The position numbers were made by a program, and so were the translations under genes. A stretch of DNA of 64,000 bases from Sycobia sp. Sy_11. Its lineage: Eukaryota > Arthropoda > Insecta > Hymenoptera > Epichrysomallidae. The stretch lies in contig JACCIC010000062.1 of the NCBI GenBank assembly GCA_018907035.1, positions 1,266,501-1,330,500 on the forward strand. Direction: 5' to 3'. Positions 1 through 11,089 of the stretch are shown here, one piece after another (within the stretch, counting starts at the first letter, position 1; every line of letters starts with the position of its first letter). Under the pieces are notes generated by a model. That model saw only the letters and a list, made by a program, of their open reading frames with translations, ran no database searches and had not been told where the DNA came from.

Positions 1-1630
1 AACTAAATAGTAAAAAATCGTCAAGCTTCGATGGTATTCCCACGTGATTTTAAAACATCTTCCTGACAAAATTAAATGGTACTATACGGTACTTTTCAAC
101 AACGCACTAAATAACACGTATTTCCCCGAACAGTGGAAAAAAGCTAAATTAATAGCAATTTTTAAAAAAATAAGGATAGTTCCTCGCCATCTAATTTGCG
201 CCCCATAAGCCTTCTCCCAAACATAAGTAAAGTGTTTGAAGTAGTAATTAACATGTGTTTATGCTCTTTCTGTACAAAATTTAACATCATCCCCAAAAAT
301 TAATTTGGCTTCCGTCATAAGCACTCCACAATACACACAATAAATAAACTGACCTCGGACATCTGTTGGGCTCTAAATTCACGATACCGTGTAGCTGCTT
401 GCCTAATAGATCTTGAAAAGTCATTTGATACTGTATGGACGTCTGGTCTTATATACAAAATGATCATGAAAAAAATTTCCCAAATACCTAATTAAAACAG
501 TCTGGAATATGATATCTAATAAATGCTTTGTTATGACGGATGGTTTACACACTGCAACTAAAATATGTTACATTAAGAATGGCTTACAGCAAGGAACAGT
601 AAACTCACCAATACTTTTCAACATATATAATAGCGATATACTAAATCTATTCAACCTAAATGCTACAACACGTAAAAGGTCTATAGCTTTTGCCGACGAT
701 TTAATCATGTACGTCACAGGACGAAAATTAAAAAAATCGAATCCGAGCTTCAAGAACTATTTGAAAAAATAAACGATTATTATAAATCTTGGAAATTAAA
801 AATAAATATTTCAAAATTTGAAACTATTCTCTTTCGACTAAACCTGAGTGCACTCGGACGCACGCAAAGAGTGCATTGTAAAAATTTTCACATAAGAGAA
901 AAACTGCGTACGCTACCTAGGAATTAATATAGATGAGAAAATAAGCTACAAACAGCGCATATTAATTCAACTGCGTAAAGCAAAAAATGCATTTTGGAAA
1001 ATAAAACGTTTATTTTATTCAAAACATCTCGATAGTAAACTCAAAATCATATGTTACCAATCCTTTATAAGACCTATTCTAACCTATGGGTGCCTCATCT
1101 GGTTTAACATTTCTGCCTCAATGATGGAAAAAATAAGAATTTTTGAAAGAAGATGCTTAAGAGCCTGCCTTAATACCTACCGTTCTGTACAAAGTAATTA
1201 TAAAAAATATATAAGTAATAAACAAATTTATGATCTAGCTAAAATTCACCGCATTGATTTTCACATCTTAAAATTAAATAGAAATCACTTCGCACAAGCG
1301 GCAAATATAAAAGAAAATAGTTTAATTTTCGGGGCGCTATATCCGAATGGATTATACTATAAATTTACTCTCAAAACAGGTCTAATTCCGCCGGAAGCTT
1401 TTATATATCTAGATGAAAAGAACCTGCTCCAAGATAAGAATCATATACCGCAAATTTATCAGATAAAAAGACGAACTGGTACCAAAACAATTTTATACGA
1501 CGAAAACATTCAAAAACATTATAATAATGTGGAATGGAGATACAGCTCGTCACTCTCAATGCGAGATATAACTGATAAGGGTAGACAAAATACCAAAAAA
1601 TATTGGTGGATTCTCAAAAATGAAAAATAA
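1..1630 (+). pseudogene. Non-LTR retrotransposon reverse transcriptase (ORF2), broken
   Basis: This is the remnant of the polymerase that copies LINE RNA at a nicked chromosomal target. Joining frames gives the usual order of RT motifs. There is a GFDGIP-like block at about 25-50 and a fingers block reading QFGFRHKHST at about 300-330. The first catalytic aspartate is in LIDLEKSFDTVW (about 400-440), then GLQQGTVNSPILFN (about 580-620), and the catalytic FADD is at 689-700. The open C-terminal piece (1121-1630, 169 aa) begins just after YGCLIWFNIS, a tail typical of the Jockey group. Frameshifts or stops lie near 60-180, around 480-510 and after 772, so no full protein can be made. The clade call rests on remembered motif style. 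No endonuclease domain is inside the window. Confidence 0.8.
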
Positions 1631-2064
1631 TTGCTGTATAATTTCTTGTATGCTAATGAAGTCATGTACATTTTGTAAACCGGTTTTTAACTCATATATT
1701 TGTGAATAATTGTAAATAAACCCGTCATCTCCTCTCACCAAATCCTTTCCCTCATCCCTTATTAATAAATCAAAAATAACCTGATCGCTTTGTTAAGTTT
1801 TGTCCCAAATTTTTATAACATATATAAAGTCTAATATACTGTGTAAAAGTGCTTCCTCGTACAACTTTAAAATATAAGTATATGATATGTTTTATAATGA
1901 TGTAACAATGCATAATATAATGTATGACTACGCTTTGTCGTCCCGTTAACGGCACTTATTGTCTTAAAATATTGTAACGGCGCTCCTTTGTTTATTGAGG
2001 ATAAACAATCTTGTAATATTATTTCATACTTTGGTCAACAAACATATTTAAAAAAAAAAAAAAA
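1..2064 (+). mobile_element. Jockey-like non-LTR retrotransposon, 5'-truncated by the window edge
   Basis: The reverse-transcriptase reading frame runs from the first base to a TAA at 1628-1630. An AT-rich 3' UTR of about 420 bases follows and ends in an A-run at about 2049-2064. The A-run sits directly against the C-terminal codons of a mariner transposase on the other strand, so it is read as the poly(A) tail of the LINE at its insertion point. No target-site duplication can be checked because the 5' end is outside the window. The element is dead: its coding frame is broken several times. Confidence 0.75.
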
Positions 2065-3044
2065 TTCTTCAAACTCCTCAAAATACCCATTTACAGCTTC
2101 GATTACTTCTTCATTGTCCGCAAATCTCTTACTGACAAGCCATTTTTTTAGGTTAGGAAACAGATAATAGTCACTTGGGGCTAGGTCTGGAGAGTAGGGA
2201 GGGTGCGCCATCAATTCAAACTTCAGATCGTTGATTTTAGCCATCGTAATGATTGACGTGTGCGCTGGTGCGTTATCGTGATGAAACAAGATTGTTTCTT
2301 CGCCAGATGAGGTCGTTTAATTTTCACTTTCTGGCTCAAACGTTGCTATAAGTCTGCGTAGTATTGACCAGTGATCGTTTTACCCTTTTCAAGGTAATCA
2401 ATATATATAATACCTCTTGCATCCCAAAAAACAGTAGCCATAACCTTATTCGCCGAAAAAATTGTTTTTGCCTTCTTTGGAGTTGGTTCCCCTGGTCCAA
2501 TCCACTGTTTAGACTGTTGTTTGGTTTCAGTAGTATAGTGGTGGACCCAAGATTCGAAAACGGTTACGAATCGACGTAAAAATTCGCATTGATTACGCTT
2601 ATACAACGCCAAATTGGAGGTAGAAATGTTCTTTCGAATCAATTTTTGGTCGACTGTTAGCAAACGCGGCAGCCATCTTGCACAGAGCTTTTCCATATAC
2701 AAATGTTGGTGCAAAATATTTTGTACACGTTCATATGACATCTTACAGGTCTCAGCTATCTCATGCACTTTTAATCCGCGGTCTTTCGGCACTATTTGAT
2801 GGATTTTTTCTATCATATCTGGAGTTGTGACCTCAATGGGGCGTGCTGAGCGAGGCTCATCAGAGGTGCTCACACGACCCTTTCTAAACTCGGAAACCCA
2901 TTGCTTAACGGTTGAATATGATGGGGAGGAAGTCCCCAGTGTTGAGTCCATCTCTTCTTTAATTTTCTTCGGCGTTAACCCCTTCAAATAAAAGTATTTG
3001 ATGACAACATGATTTTCCAACTTTTCCATTTTTACGAAAAACAC
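2065..3044 (-). pseudogene. mariner transposase, inactivated
   Basis: This is a cut-and-paste transposase of the Tc1/mariner D,D34D family. The N-terminal 232-aa piece (3044-2346) has the paired helix-turn-helix DNA-binding region (IKYFYLKGLTPKKIKEEM, then a second HTH near residues 90-115). It then has the linker and catalytic core with KQQSKQWIGPGEPTPKKAK and the box VFWDARGIIYIDYLEKG. The second piece (2289 down) carries HDNAPAHTS and DLAPSDYYLFPNLK, with exactly 34 residues between the second and third catalytic aspartates. The first catalytic Asp is lost: the VTVDE-like box reads VTVFESW. A frameshift lies between about 2346 and 2289. The ORF ends in a run of Phe that is only the LINE poly(A) read backwards. 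WDARGIIYIDYLEKGKTI suggests an irritans-like subfamily, which is uncertain. Confidence 0.88.
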
Positions 3045-3203
3045 AGAGGCGTCTTGTTCAGCGTGCTCTCAAACCTAAACTAACATGGTGATCAGACTGA
3101 AACTATAGCTAAAAGCTATCTAAGGATGGTAATTAGAACGCTACCTCAAGGTAGGCCTAGTGGTGTCATCTCTTGGTCAGGCCGGAAACTTATCAACCCA
3201 CCT
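2065..3203 (-). mobile_element. mariner transposon 1, 3' end removed by the LINE insertion
   Basis: The transposase pseudogene is followed upstream (higher coordinates) by about 160 bases of 5' UTR. That ends at 3176-3203 in a mariner-like terminal inverted repeat, which on the minus strand begins AGGTGGGTTGATAAGTTTCC. No matching left terminal repeat is found. The transposase instead runs into the poly(A) tail of the neighbouring LINE, so the last roughly 30 codons and the 3' terminal repeat are missing here and may lie to the left of the window. Confidence 0.75.
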
Positions 3204-3789
3204 TCAAATTAAATGATTAGAATGTTAAATACACCATACTTACCTTATCTTATACGTTTGTATAAAGTCATTTTAAAGAGATAGAATTGACTGTAACACT
3301 CAAAGAGATTTTACATCGTTTTCAAGTTTATTGCACATATAGAATATGAATCAAAGGCTAAAAAATGCATGTCCCAAAATCTTCTATTCAATTTTATATT
3401 TTAATCATTTTAATAATGAAGAATTTAACGCATGTCAATATATTTTGATATGACAAAATATATACTAATATTTTTAAAAAGTAAAATTCGATAAGAATTA
3501 TACTTTGAAAAGCCATAGACATCTTGCATTTACTTTTTAATAATCTAAAAATTTATTAATATATTAAAATAAACAAAGTCTTAAAAAAAAGTGCTTAAAA
3601 AAATAAGTATATAAGTATATATTCATACTTAACGTAAGAAATTACCTTTAAAAAGTTTTGACAATGTTTTACATTCCAACTACTTGCATAATATCTTATG
3701 ACAATTAATTAGATGATCCAAAATTATTTGCATTTATGTCTTTGACAAGTTATAATTATATTACATATAAAATAGTTAAAAAGAAAGTG

Positions 3790-3791
<2 letters not shown>
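3204..3791. other. AT-rich intergenic or intronic DNA, nothing recognised
   Basis: There is no ORF of note, no terminal repeats and no RNA-like structure visible. It is simple AT-rich sequence between the mariner and a GA microsatellite. Confidence 0.5.

Positions 3792-3838
<47 letters not shown>
3792..3838. repeat. (GA)n microsatellite
   Basis: An uninterrupted GA dinucleotide run of about 47 bases. It lies just left of a CpG-rich island, an arrangement seen several times in this window. GA tracts can bind GAGA-type factors in insects, but no function is shown here. Confidence 0.95.
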
Positions 3839-3839
<1 letters not shown>

Positions 3840-3889
3840 CGTGTGTGCGTATAACGAAACGGTCAAATACATCGATTTGGAGTGAAGAT

Positions 3890-4480
3890 CAAAGCAGACC
3901 TATATTTAGCACGCATGCCCAGTACGCTTTATATATTTAAGTATCATCATCGTGAAAATGCAGATCGTGCACTATCGGTACATTGCTTCTCGCAGATTCG
4001 CGATTAATTTGGCAATAAAAGTTATATCTTATCGACGGCGCTTTTTGCATCGCAGCGAGGAGCCATCGGAGGTGCCTCGCGCGAAACGGGACGACGGGAT
4101 TTCGGAGTGAAATCGTGCGCGTTGCTATCAGTGCGTCCGGGGCAAAAAGCAAAACAATAGCGCGTACGTTACGCACGATATGCGCGCAAGGGGGTGAGAG
4201 CAAGATCTTTCGAGCGTAAAATAAACGAACGAGCGTTGGTGATATGGAATTTTGACGATGATAATATATGTTCGAACGAAATTTTCAACTGCGTGACAGT
4301 TTGTGAAAACTACGCGATCATTCGTTTTTTCCGGGTTTTCCGCTTGCGTTACAATTTCCCCACTTGCAAATGCAATCTTTCGCGCTACTTTTTGTCCTTT
4401 TGATCCGAGGATTTTGCATTTAAAAATAAAACGTGCCGATGACCACCTTGCTTCATTTGGACAAAGAGCGTCGCTCTTAT
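3890..4480. other. CpG-rich island, no supported gene
   Basis: The base composition changes sharply from the AT-rich flanks, with many CG dinucleotides between about 4030 and 4210. Short ORFs exist on both strands (88 aa minus, 69 aa plus), but none resembles a known protein and both are expected in GC-rich DNA. With the adjacent GA tract this could be a promoter or enhancer; that is inference. Confidence 0.45.
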
Positions 4481-4786
4481 ATTGAGGTCACACGCTTTGA
4501 TATCTTTATCATTTAAATGTCATTTTTTATCGTGTTATATTTTGATTGTTTTTCTTGCTTCGTTTTACGTACAAAGATAAGCCATTAAAGGGAAAGTGCA
4601 TCGACAATAAGCGGCTTATCAAGTTTCGGCGATGTTTCACGCATGCTTACCATGGGGCAGTTGAGTTGACTCGATATTTTTATACAAGTTTAATTTAATG
4701 TCATTGAAAAGTGTTTTTGTGTCCATTTTTACGCAAGCTTTTTTTTAATTGGACATAAATAGATTTAAATTCATAAATATTTTTAT

Positions 4787-5985
4787 CGGTATTACAGTCT
4801 TTATAATATAATATATTAACTAAAATAATGATAGTCAGATTGTTCTTGTTTATTATCACTCCCGAAGAATCTGAAATAAAACTTAGTACTAAAAATAAAT
4901 TAGATTAAAAATTAAAAATAATAAAATAAAATGATAATAAAATAAAATAAAACAAAAATAATAAACTATATTCTATGTTAGTGAAGGACAATCTGACTGC
5001 TTCCACCACCTTAAATTTAGAATCACCTTCTTGTCCGCGTTTCGAACAGCTACGGTTCATCCTCAGGAACTAAATTGAAAAACCCAGCATGCTACTTTAT
5101 ATACCCCATCCCCACTCTAAATTTATTAGTATAACATTTATAGAACCCCCCTTTTTCTTAACTTACATGTGAAATACAAATTTTATATTAATATGGAATG
5201 ATAAGTTTTGTCCAATTTACTTGACTCTTAACATTTAATTTACATTATTGCCATACTGATGCTCATATATTCTTTGTTTTAGGTACCTTCCCGTTTCTCC
5301 AATATAATATTTGTCAGAATCTTTACAATTTATTTTATATACTACTCCTGTTTTAAAAGTACAAACCTTTATCATCCTTATCTTTACAATTATTAAATAG
5401 CTTTCTACTATTATTATTGTTTCTAAAGTAAATTTGAATATTATGTTTTTTGAAAGCACTTCTCATTCTTTTCGACAACTATTTTACATATAATAATACT
5501 AGGATTTCATTATTATTGTTTTTGTCTTTTATATTATGGCCTCTACTATTACTGTTAATTTGATTGCTCTGTCGATCACTGTTTTTATAGTAACTATCTT
5601 GTTTCCCAATGCATGATGTGAGTTAAAATTTAATAATCTACCTGACCAAGTAGGTTTTCTATACTAATTAATATTACTTTCTTATTACAAACCCTAATAA
5701 TATTGTCGTACAAAATCTTAATTTATCGTTTGATTCTATTTCTTTTGTATATTTAATTCTATTGTCGGTGGAATTCGAAACATCCACGATATCGTCTATA
5801 CACAATAATTTTCATAAACAAATTTACTTTAAAATGACAACAATACAAGAATATAAAAATCAATATTTCTATATATTTTTTTACGATCAAACCAAATAAA
5901 AACAATTCGGCTAAAAAAGGACAACAAATCATATAGGCTTCATTTCTAGCGATTAAGTCCATTAAGTTTCATACGTAAAAATTTG
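4787..5985 (-). mobile_element. Penelope-like retroelement, 3' half with terminal repeat
   Basis: On the minus strand, RT remnants (about 5985-5560) are followed by a GIY-YIG endonuclease (5459-5235) and a 3' tail (5130-4787). The tail holds a CCTGAGGATGAACC motif with GTTCGAAACG downstream, then GGTGGTGGAAGCAGTCAG, an AT-rich spacer, and the conserved end block around 4830-4870. The tail block recurs at least six more times in the window. RT plus a C-terminal GIY-YIG is the hallmark of Penelope-like elements. The 5' limit is not defined. Confidence 0.8.
5235..5985 (-). pseudogene. Penelope-like RT / GIY-YIG endonuclease, frameshifted
   Basis: The palm motif reads CIDDIVDVSNSTDN near 5815-5775, a YxDD-type catalytic box with Cys at the first position. 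Further along, an RT linker block reads WYRKPTWSGRLLNF-like when small shifts are allowed (about 5680-5620), a signature of this class. The C-terminal GIY-YIG nuclease is the best preserved part: GVVYKINCKDSDKYYIGETG, then RYLKQRIYEHQ, with the Tyr pair, Gly and catalytic Arg all visible. Penelope proteins use the RT for copying and the GIY-YIG domain to cut the target. At least three frame changes and several stops separate the blocks. Confidence 0.8.
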
Positions 5986-7140
5986 TACTTGACAGAAACG
6001 TATGTCTAAAATTTTGTATAGAAAAACAGCAATTTCATTATTTATTTCAAATTATTTTATCTTCAAATATTTTAAAATTTTACTATCATAGAAAAACTTT
6101 CTTTTATATTTTACGACAATTTTTAAAACTTTTCAAATAAAAAATATAGTCGTAAGATGTAGACATCCCTGTTAACAACGAATCCTAAATAGTTCTGTTG
6201 CGCTATTCTGAAAAAATGTTCTTCTTTTGTTTCATTACAATATATTGATATGTCTAAAGATGTCACTGTAATAGTATAAGTTTGTTTTTGCGTGTGACCT
6301 TTGACCTCAGTGCTTACACGCTAACGACTTTTCCGACGAAAAAAAAAACTTTTTCTTTATTTTTTGTTATACTCTATTATATGTCTAAATTTTAGGGATA
6401 TTGGGTAAAAATGGTTGTAAATTTCCCTCTATCAGGCTTATTCACGGATTCAATTGTTAAAAATACGTTGGTATCTAAAATGGTGTAAATAAACGAATGT
6501 AACTAAACTGAAGTGCAGAATCACATCCTTTCGACATTTTATTGTATATATCATTTTGAAGGTACATGCCCCCAAAATTCTCATCCGGAGAAAATATTTT
6601 TTAAGTAATAAATAAGTGGATTCAAAATTGATTTACGTTTAGAGTATATCTTTAATAAGTATAAATGGGCTATACTTTTCAGAGGCTACAGAGAAACTAA
6701 CGAAATGTCTTTTACAAAATTGAACGCTTCGTTTTTATAAAGTAGGACAAATACTACAAAATTGTATATGTAGTCTTGGACTCCCCAGCGCAGCAGATTT
6801 CCCTCGAAAAACGAAGTTTTTACAGAAAATGCAAGTTTTACAGGACTAGCTCGTCCAAAAGACCAGCTATAAAATGCAGGTGAAATTTAACGAGAGCCTC
6901 CCCCACAGTTGGCGCATGTTCCATATACACTCATCAATCGCTTCACTTCTCACCAAATACAAATACGCGCTTCCATTTATGATAGAATGCGTATAAACGT
7001 TTAACCGCCTATTCTCACCAACCGTTTGGTTGGTAATAAATAAAAATATTTTATTGAATATTTATTTTTAAAATCCGAGAAAAGGAACACTTATTCCTAG
7101 TACATACTACTAATCGTATATATATATATATATATGCCGT
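5986..7140. other. AT-rich non-coding stretch
   Basis: No ORF, splice-bounded exon or terminal repeat was found. It holds one clear DR1-type motif (listed separately). It ends in a short TA run at about 7117-7134 before the gypsy remnant. Confidence 0.45.
6295..6307 (+). promoter_or_regulatory. DR1-type nuclear receptor half-site repeat
   Basis: TGACCTTTGACCT is a perfect direct repeat of the TGACCT half-site with one-base spacing, the classical DR1 bound by HNF4/RXR(USP)-type receptors. One such match can arise by chance in a window this size or be part of an old repeat, so function is not implied. Confidence 0.25.
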
Positions 7141-7761
7141 ATGGGAATTTTTTGGAAAATGTTTCTCTGCTTCGAAGTTCTCAGGACTTCTATTGCTTAA
7201 ACGATAATTTAAAGGATAATTTATGGTGTGTTAACGATGCGATGAGCAGATGAGTTTATTGAATACTGAGACTGCACGGGCGTCCATCCTAGGATCACTC
7301 GGCGCTCAGATATTATAAAAATGCGAGCGATAGTTTCTGTATGTAAGATATCAATCTGCCGTAGACAACTGTCCTTGTATGACATATCAAGCGTTTTTGA
7401 ACATTTTGTATACTATTTGTATAATAGTATTTCATATATTAAATACATTTTATCCTTTACTTTTATTTAAATTTGTCTGATTTTATTCTTTACTTGTATT
7501 CATATTGTAAAATCCTCTGGAAAAGCTGTCGCTTCTTCATGCAGGCAAACGTGCGGGGGATGTCATAAAACGCAGGTATATGAAAAAGGCCTTAGGTTCC
7601 TGATGCACTTGTATCGCTGTACCGTGCATTGATGCAGCGCTTACACATATTATGTTCGTAAGAACTTTAATAAAATTAATTGTTTGGTTTCATTAAAATC
7701 TTTACAGAATTTTGGAGGCTCAGCCAGGATATAGTGAGAATAGAAATTTGTGTAGCTAAAA

Positions 7762-8860
7762 GTGCAAGTGCATTCCTTTTTGTGCATTCAAGTTTTTCAG
7801 AAGGTAATAAAAAACGAAATTGCGAATGAAGGTGTCAGCGCAGAGTTAGATAGGAAACATAAGGCACCAGCAGAATGGATAGATGCGCAACTCATAGAGA
7901 AGTTGAAGCAATATTGGTTGAAAACAGCAGGCAGTAAGGCTGACTTGATAGACCATTGCAACGCTTTTCTCGAACTTCAAGAAGTACACGGAGTTATGAA
8001 GAAAGGCAGAAACGAATTTTTAAGCTGCAACGATGACAACAGCAGTAGCAATGACAACGAAGACAGCAGCACCAAATACAGTGACGACGAAAATGAAAAA
8101 GAAGGGAAAGACGATAATACGTTGTGGTGAAGAAGCCAAAAATCAAGACGTGAAGAGATACGGCTAACGTTTAAAGCCATAGAATCCTCCCTCGACACTT
8201 TAAGCGGGAATAGAAAATCAAGTCTAAAGCATTGGATTGTATAATTAGAAGAGGAAATGGCGGAACTTTGCAAGTGGGCAGATATAGAATAAGTAGTTTA
8301 CGCTAAACGTCTTCTGAATGGTTCAGCTAAAACACGAGTTACGTGTGAAACCTATAACGAAATTTCAATGAAATCGTTGAAAATGTTGCAGAAGTGTTTT
8401 AGAGATTCTACTTTATCGCTGACAAACACGCAGTAGTGAAGATATGACGCTTAAATTTTATGCGAACATCAAGAAAGGTTGTATCAATATAGGAAAAAAA
8501 ATTTGATCAGATTGTACATTATATTATTGAAGGTGTGCCAGACTCTGTGGCTAACAAGGTTCTTTTATATGGAGTGCGCAGCATTCGAGAGCTGAAAGAA
8601 AAGTACATTCAATACAAAGCCATGAAGAACGACGACGTTAGCAGAACGAGAATAACAGAGCTGGAAGAGCAAAGAAGAGCGATTAAGCGTGAAAATGCGA
8701 TAAATAAACGATTTTTTAATTGCGGCGATAGGAACCATGTAAGTAAAGAATATCGACCACGGGAAAAAGGCACGAAATACTTCAAATGCAATTAATTCGG
8801 ACATATAGCGACGAAATGTTCGAACGCGAAAAATAGAGTCGTAGAAAATAAAATTAATGT
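7762..8860 (+). pseudogene. gypsy gag polyprotein, decayed
   Basis: Gag forms the retroelement particle and packages RNA. The first open piece (7762-8130, 122 aa) contains DAQLIEKLKQYWLKTAGSKA, which looks like a SAP-type helix-extended-helix, followed by an acidic Ser/Asp/Asn-rich tail. The body continues in other frames (SLKHWIV, ELCKWADIE, YAKRLLNGSAKT), matching the usual gag capsid pattern. The piece 8535-8795 ends in two CCHC knuckles, both damaged. The first has Phe for its first Cys and Tyr for its last (FFNCGDRNHVSKEY). The second has Tyr for the first Cys and an in-frame stop (YFKCN-stop-FGHIATKC). Several stops and shifts make it non-functional. Confidence 0.7.
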
Positions 8861-8904
8861 CTGTTCGAAAATTAATGCGATAATTTGAAAGCAGCTTAAA
8901 GAAG

Positions 8905-9020
8905 TTACTTTGGCGAGCGAAAAAATAATTGCTGTAGTTGATACTGTTGCAGATTTTAGTTTGATGTCACATAGTTGTTATACGAACATTAGATCTCTGC
9001 GAAAAGACATCTTTCGAAGG
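8905..9020 (+). pseudogene. gypsy aspartic protease fragment
   Basis: After the knuckles, the sequence reads VTLASEKIIAVVDTVADFSL. This matches the retroviral-type protease active-site region, in which the family has DTGAD; here Gly is replaced by Val. The protein decays into stops soon after about 9030. Confidence 0.6.
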
Positions 9021-9234
9021 AATAGCGTCTGTTAATTCCACCGAGGATGCCTTTTACAACAATCTGTTCGAGAATTTATCCAATGATGAACGTTAGTTTT
9101 CTTTTGTAATTCTAGAATTCTACAACAGACGAATGTTTTTAAAAATCTTGGTTTGCTATGGAGCCTGTATAACGCGATCTCGGAGTCACTTCAAAAATTT
9201 ACCGAAAGGAATTCGATATTAAAGCAGTTAATAA

Positions 9235-9740
9235 CTTTTTCATAGAAATGCGTCAACAGTATAGCTCCGCATAACTCTAGCCGTGGTATGGTTATAATAT
9301 GCAAATGTAATACGCATGATTTAGCGCATAATATTGCGCATGAAACGTTCCCTCACTCGTTTTTCGATCTTACATATAAGTACGCACCATAACCTCTTTC
9401 ACTGGCATCGTGCAGTTGATTGATTTTGACATCATTTATTAAAACTCTTCTCGAATAATAAATCCAATTACACGCAAAAAGTTTTCCACGTGTAATAAAT
9501 AGATCGAGGTACAAATTTATCCCAGACGACTTTGGCCTGCCATAACCCTGGCCTTATGATGATGGAACATTTCAGAAACTTTTATCTTGTACTTAAAGGA
9601 ATCATGGTCGATCTCCAAAATACTCCAAGGGCCTTTAACGTACAATCCTTGTTCATTTTGAATTCGTTACCAAAACTCCATTCATTTACCCCGTCGAGTA
9701 TAATAGGTTTGTTGGAAACCCATTGTCTCATAGCTAGTTG
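9235..9740 (-). pseudogene. BEL/Pao pol fragment (RT connection and RNase H), decayed
   Basis: Reading leftward from about 9740, conceptual translation gives CTLKALGVFWRSTMIPLSTR. Next comes IIIRPGLWQAKVVWDKFVP, then a block INQLHDASERGYGAYLYVRS and finally TIPRLELCGAILLTHF. These match, in order, the Pao-type region after RT (TLG-W, the PxxI-AK-LWQ-W-D-VP pattern) and the RNase H start (SDASE-GYGA-YLRS, then PRLELCGALL). No ORF over about 60 aa is intact. The fragment is on the opposite strand from the larger BEL element beginning 120 bases away, so it is a separate insertion. Confidence 0.65.
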
Positions 9741-9863
9741 TGTGCAGTCTAGAATCGTGAGTTATCTATACATGTCTTTGGTATACATTGCTTTAACTTA
9801 TTGATATATATTTCATTTTAGTGCGTGTTCGGGTTTACAACTTCCGCGTATTAGGGGTGGGAA

Positions 9864-10607
9864 TGTTTACTTCGACGCTACGATAATATAAAAAAAAACC
9901 GCCGGCTCGCCGCCGCGGCGTCGGGTTTTTCGAGACGAAGGGGCTTGCGTGCCGCGTCACGACTTGTATTGTCGACGCGATCGCCGGTGCAAACAGTCGA
10001 GCTTAAGTAGTACTAATTTTTGATTTCTCGGTGCGTAAAACAAAGAGTGCGTGCGTTATTTTAGCACATTCACAGATTCCACCGAACTTTGTTTGGGTAT
10101 TGTGCGATTGTCTGTGTAAATTAAGCAGTGCTAACTCTTGTGAGAGCTGTGTTTGCTGAGTGCAATCCGCTCTAAGGCGAGGGCATTTCGCGGTAGCAAA
10201 ATTTCGCTGCCCGGCACGGTAGCGTTGGTCACCCGAAACGTCGGGGCGCGCAGCGTGCGTAGGTTTTGCGCTCCCTTCGCCCGGTTTTTTCTCCCCAGAC
10301 GAGACTAAACCAGCTGCGGCCAGAATTTGTAATTTCCGTCTTTGTTTTAAGTGTGAACGTTCACTAGTTGTAAGATTGTTTGTAACTGTTGCATTACTGT
10401 AAGTAAATTTATATTAAATATTATATTTTATAATTTAGCATAATAAAGAATAGGCTTGCCCCGGCTTTTCCCTCTAATCGTGAGGGTTTTTGTGCCTAGG
10501 CAAGTTGTTGCATTTTCGCGACATTTGTCGTTTTTATTGAGAAAACAGCCAATAATTCCTTTATCCTCTTCACTAAATCCTTATCTTTAATAAATAAAAT
10601 TATTACA
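9864..10607 (+). repeat. 5' LTR of BEL/Pao element
   Basis: A 744-base block starts TGTTTACTTCGACG and ends TATTACA, giving TG...CA ends. It is followed within about 10 bases by GGTGCCCCGGGTGAGG, typical of the primer-binding region after an LTR. The block is unusually GC-rich in its first half and contains an AATAAA-like signal (about 10442-10448). No second copy exists in the window, because the element is truncated by copia sequence at 13.57 kb, so the boundaries are inferred from one copy. Confidence 0.6.
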
Positions 10608-10667
10608 TTTTTGTTCATGGTGCCCCGGGTGAGGAATGAATTATTGGCTTTTTCTTTATAATCAATT

Positions 10668-10672
<5 letters not shown>

Positions 10673-10721
<49 letters not shown>
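10673..10721. repeat. (TA)n microsatellite inside BEL leader
   Basis: A roughly 49-base pure TA run between the LTR primer site and gag. It is probably an expansion after insertion. Confidence 0.95.
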
Positions 10722-10724
<3 letters not shown>

Positions 10725-11089
10725 TATATAATAAATAAGTTATCTTGCGAATTTGGATGTTACATAATTATGAATAGTTCCAGCCATTATATTGTTTAAG
10801 AAATCAGCGTTTTTTTTACAGATAAAATCTGTACAGATAATTAATAAATTTTCTGTTGAAATTTTATTTCATAAGACTCTTTGTTCAACGCGACGCACTC
10901 TTTGTATACGCAATGATTGGGTTTACGGAAATTTGATAGCCTAACGTAAACAAAAACTGACTTGCCGCCGAGGCGTACTTATACGAGTTGCTTGCTTGCT
11001 TAATTTTCTTCACGGCATTCGTACCCGAGAAATAGTTTTGAGATAGAATTTCATTTTCTTTATTTAAATTTCGTATACTAGGTTGAATC

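Larger units (their letters stand above)
7140..9230 (+). mobile_element. Ty3/gypsy LTR retrotransposon remnant
   Basis: A likely 5' LTR occupies part of 7140-7706 and ends TTTACA at 7706. It is followed at once by a primer-binding-like stretch TTTGGAGGCTCAGCCAGGAT. Then come a gag remnant (about 7760-8860) with two damaged zinc knuckles and a protease block (about 8905-9000). RT and integrase are not found before the neighbouring BEL fragment begins near 9235. LTR start and target duplications were not identified. Confidence 0.65.
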
